From Puffinus mauretanicus (Eukaryota; Chordata; Aves; Procellariiformes; Procellariidae), in assembly GCA_023333565.1 (NCBI GenBank), contig JAJKFH010000770.1, positions 496,001 to 560,000 on the forward strand: a stretch of 64,000 nucleotides of DNA, given 5' to 3'. The position numbers and the translations under genes were made by a program. Positions 62,401-64,000 of this stretch are shown piece by piece (within the stretch, counting starts at the first letter, position 1; each line of letters begins with the position of its first letter). Under the pieces are notes generated by a model. The model worked only from the letters and a program-made list of their open reading frames with translations. It was not told where the DNA came from and did not search any database.

Positions 62401-64000
62401 TGCCGTCCCAGCCTCCCTGCTCGGAAGTCGGCTCTGCCAATGGACAGTCCCTAACCCATCCTCGGCCTGGGCTCCCCAGCCGAGACCTGGAGACGAAACT
62501 CCCTTCTTCCACTGTTGCCTTGCCTACTAGTGACTACGGGCTTCATACACAACACTGAGAAGCCCTTATCAATACCGAGAGAAAATAACTAATACACATT
62601 AAAATAGCCATGCCCCAGCAGAACAGCTGGACCGGAGGAGGCAGATCAAAGACTTCTGAAGACCAAATATGTTGGTATTCAGGGGTTATTGACCCGCCTG
62701 CTGATTTGGACTTTCCCTCCAGGCTGCATCAAAGGCACATTTGTTACTCAAACTTTTGCTGGCGTATGCAACCAAAAGGGGAACTTTGAGCTGTCAGCAG
62801 TGCAGCGTTTCTGTTATCAAAAGCGACAAAAAAAGAAAAAAAATTGTTCCAAACCAAAGGACACATTCCCCAGTGATTTAGGTCGCTTTGTGTTTTAATC
62901 AGCTCTTCTCTAGAGTATTATAAATGAGATAGTAAGAGTTGTCATTGCTTTATGCCTAACTGATGACAATCTAATGAACTATTATAAGCCACACTGCGTA
63001 TAATTATAGTACATAGCTATGTGCTAATCCCATGACATTTTATCACTATATGCTGTAGCAACATCTGTAAATGACTCGGCAGCGCTGAACACACATGGTG
63101 TCCCTGGGCTGAGGTTAAACAACTGACACTGAGCATCGTCTTCCTCCCATGATGTGACCGTGTACATACAGGACCTGAGCTGAGCGCTGAAGGTGTGCCA
63201 GGGAAGCCTTGCTGAGGCCGTTCAACATGGCCAGAAGTCTCTGTCCAGAGCTGCTGAGGCTGAGCAGAGCCGGGCAGAGAGCAAAACACCATAACAGGGA
63301 CACTCCTGGGATGTAGGAATACAACTGTGTTTCAAGATGCAATGCAAACAAAACAAACAAAAGCTTTTCACTCTGTCTCCCTTAAGTGACCAAAGACCCT
63401 GGACCTTAAAACTTCCCTTCAAAAACCTGGTCAAAGCCATGACTGTTGTGAGACATCAGAGAGGCCAGGGTCAGCAGCGCTTCAGTGTCCAGGCTTGCCA
63501 CACCAGTGCTGCCATCTCTCTGCCCTTCACTTTCTACAGTGAGATTCGGTTTTGGGAAAATGCTTCCCTGCGGCTCTCTCTTTGACTCCATTTTCATTCA
63601 AAAAAACCTAAAATCAGGCTGCTCTGAAAAGATCTCAGGATAAAGCTTGACTGGGAGCAGGATCAGGGTCTCTCCCCATCCCAGCCTGCAGCCCTGGAGG
63701 TGAACCCTGCCGCGAGTGCTGATCTTCATCCCAGCATGGGGCAGGGCAGCCTCCAACCCTGCGATCTGGGGTGGCGCGAGAGGACACAGCCTGAGAACCC
63801 GAAAAAGCAGAGCTCAGCCCGGGGAGGGCAAGGGCCCCCAGCGTGGGACAAGGCGGCCCAGAAAGCGTTCTGGAGGCTTTCCTTCGGCTGAGTGCCCCCC
63901 GCCCAGGGACACAGAGCCCCTCCAGCACAAGGGGGCTCCTTGACTACAGGAAAGCATGCTGGAGGAGCTTTATTGCCTGGACCTGCCCCACAGCAAACCC
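50457..64000 (-). other. SYT6: SYT6 5' intron or upstream sequence, no exon recognised
   Basis: The first visible SYT6 exon begins inside a codon, so transcription comes from higher coordinates. GC-richer pockets occur at about 51.78-52.05, 54.05-54.24, 56.65-57.0, 61.9-62.5 and 63.65-63.95 kb. None translates to anything I recognise as a synaptotagmin N-terminus. Remaining sequence is AT-rich. Confidence 0.5.
53362..53381. repeat. (AT)n microsatellite
   Basis: About ten AT units sit in an AT-rich stretch that also contains the 16-bp palindrome tatataacgttatata at 53397-53412. Confidence 0.85.

Noticed and set aside
61904..62530. 208-codon + strand frame near the right edge
   Set aside because: An Ala/Gly/Gln-rich frame in a GC pocket, with equally open frames on the - strand and no recognisable domain.
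1..64000. CRISPR array, IS element, phage or biosynthetic cluster
   Set aside because: The sequence is a vertebrate locus with spliced genes. No regularly spaced repeats, transposase frames or prokaryotic gene packing were seen.

Overview
This is a vertebrate nuclear genomic window, almost certainly from a bird. The genes are split by GT-AG introns and separated by AT-rich non-coding DNA. An intergenic LTR starts TGTCCTGGTTT and ends AAACCAGGACA, which I recognise as an abundant avian endogenous-retrovirus LTR type. Protein identities rest on recalled vertebrate orthologues; no database search was run. I see no bacterial-type operon, CRISPR array, IS element or phage.

Layout. Positions 1-~11,990 hold the 3' half of HIPK1 (+ strand): seven coding exons between 1322 and 7850 encode about the last 512 residues of this nuclear kinase, followed by a roughly 4-kb 3'UTR with two AATAAA signals. 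Positions ~12,000-14,800 are intergenic, with a solo LTR (12,867-13,392) and GC-rich sequence. Positions 14,841-16,954 are OLFML3 (+ strand), a complete three-exon gene for a secreted olfactomedin-like protein of about 392 residues, with its poly(A) signal at 17,214. Positions ~17,240-36,500 are intergenic or the far 3' side of SYT6, with two GC/CpG-rich blocks (about 19.8-20.3 and 20.4-21.1 kb), an (AT)n microsatellite and no convincing gene. Positions 39,552-50,372 hold SYT6 (- strand): five coding exons carry the transmembrane segment, C2A and C2B of synaptotagmin 6. The 5'-most coding exon is not identified, and the C-terminal few residues may lie in a further small exon. Positions 50,373-64,000 are SYT6 first-intron or upstream sequence with no recognised exon.

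The order HIPK1 -> OLFML3 -> <- SYT6 is, as I recall, the same as on human 1p13.2, so this is a conserved syntenic block in compact form. The three genes act in unrelated processes: transcriptional and stress signalling in the nucleus, extracellular matrix/BMP modulation, and Ca2+-regulated exocytosis. I found no previously undescribed biological system. The points most worth checking are the missing SYT6 termini, an orphan CpG-rich block, and the LTR insertion.
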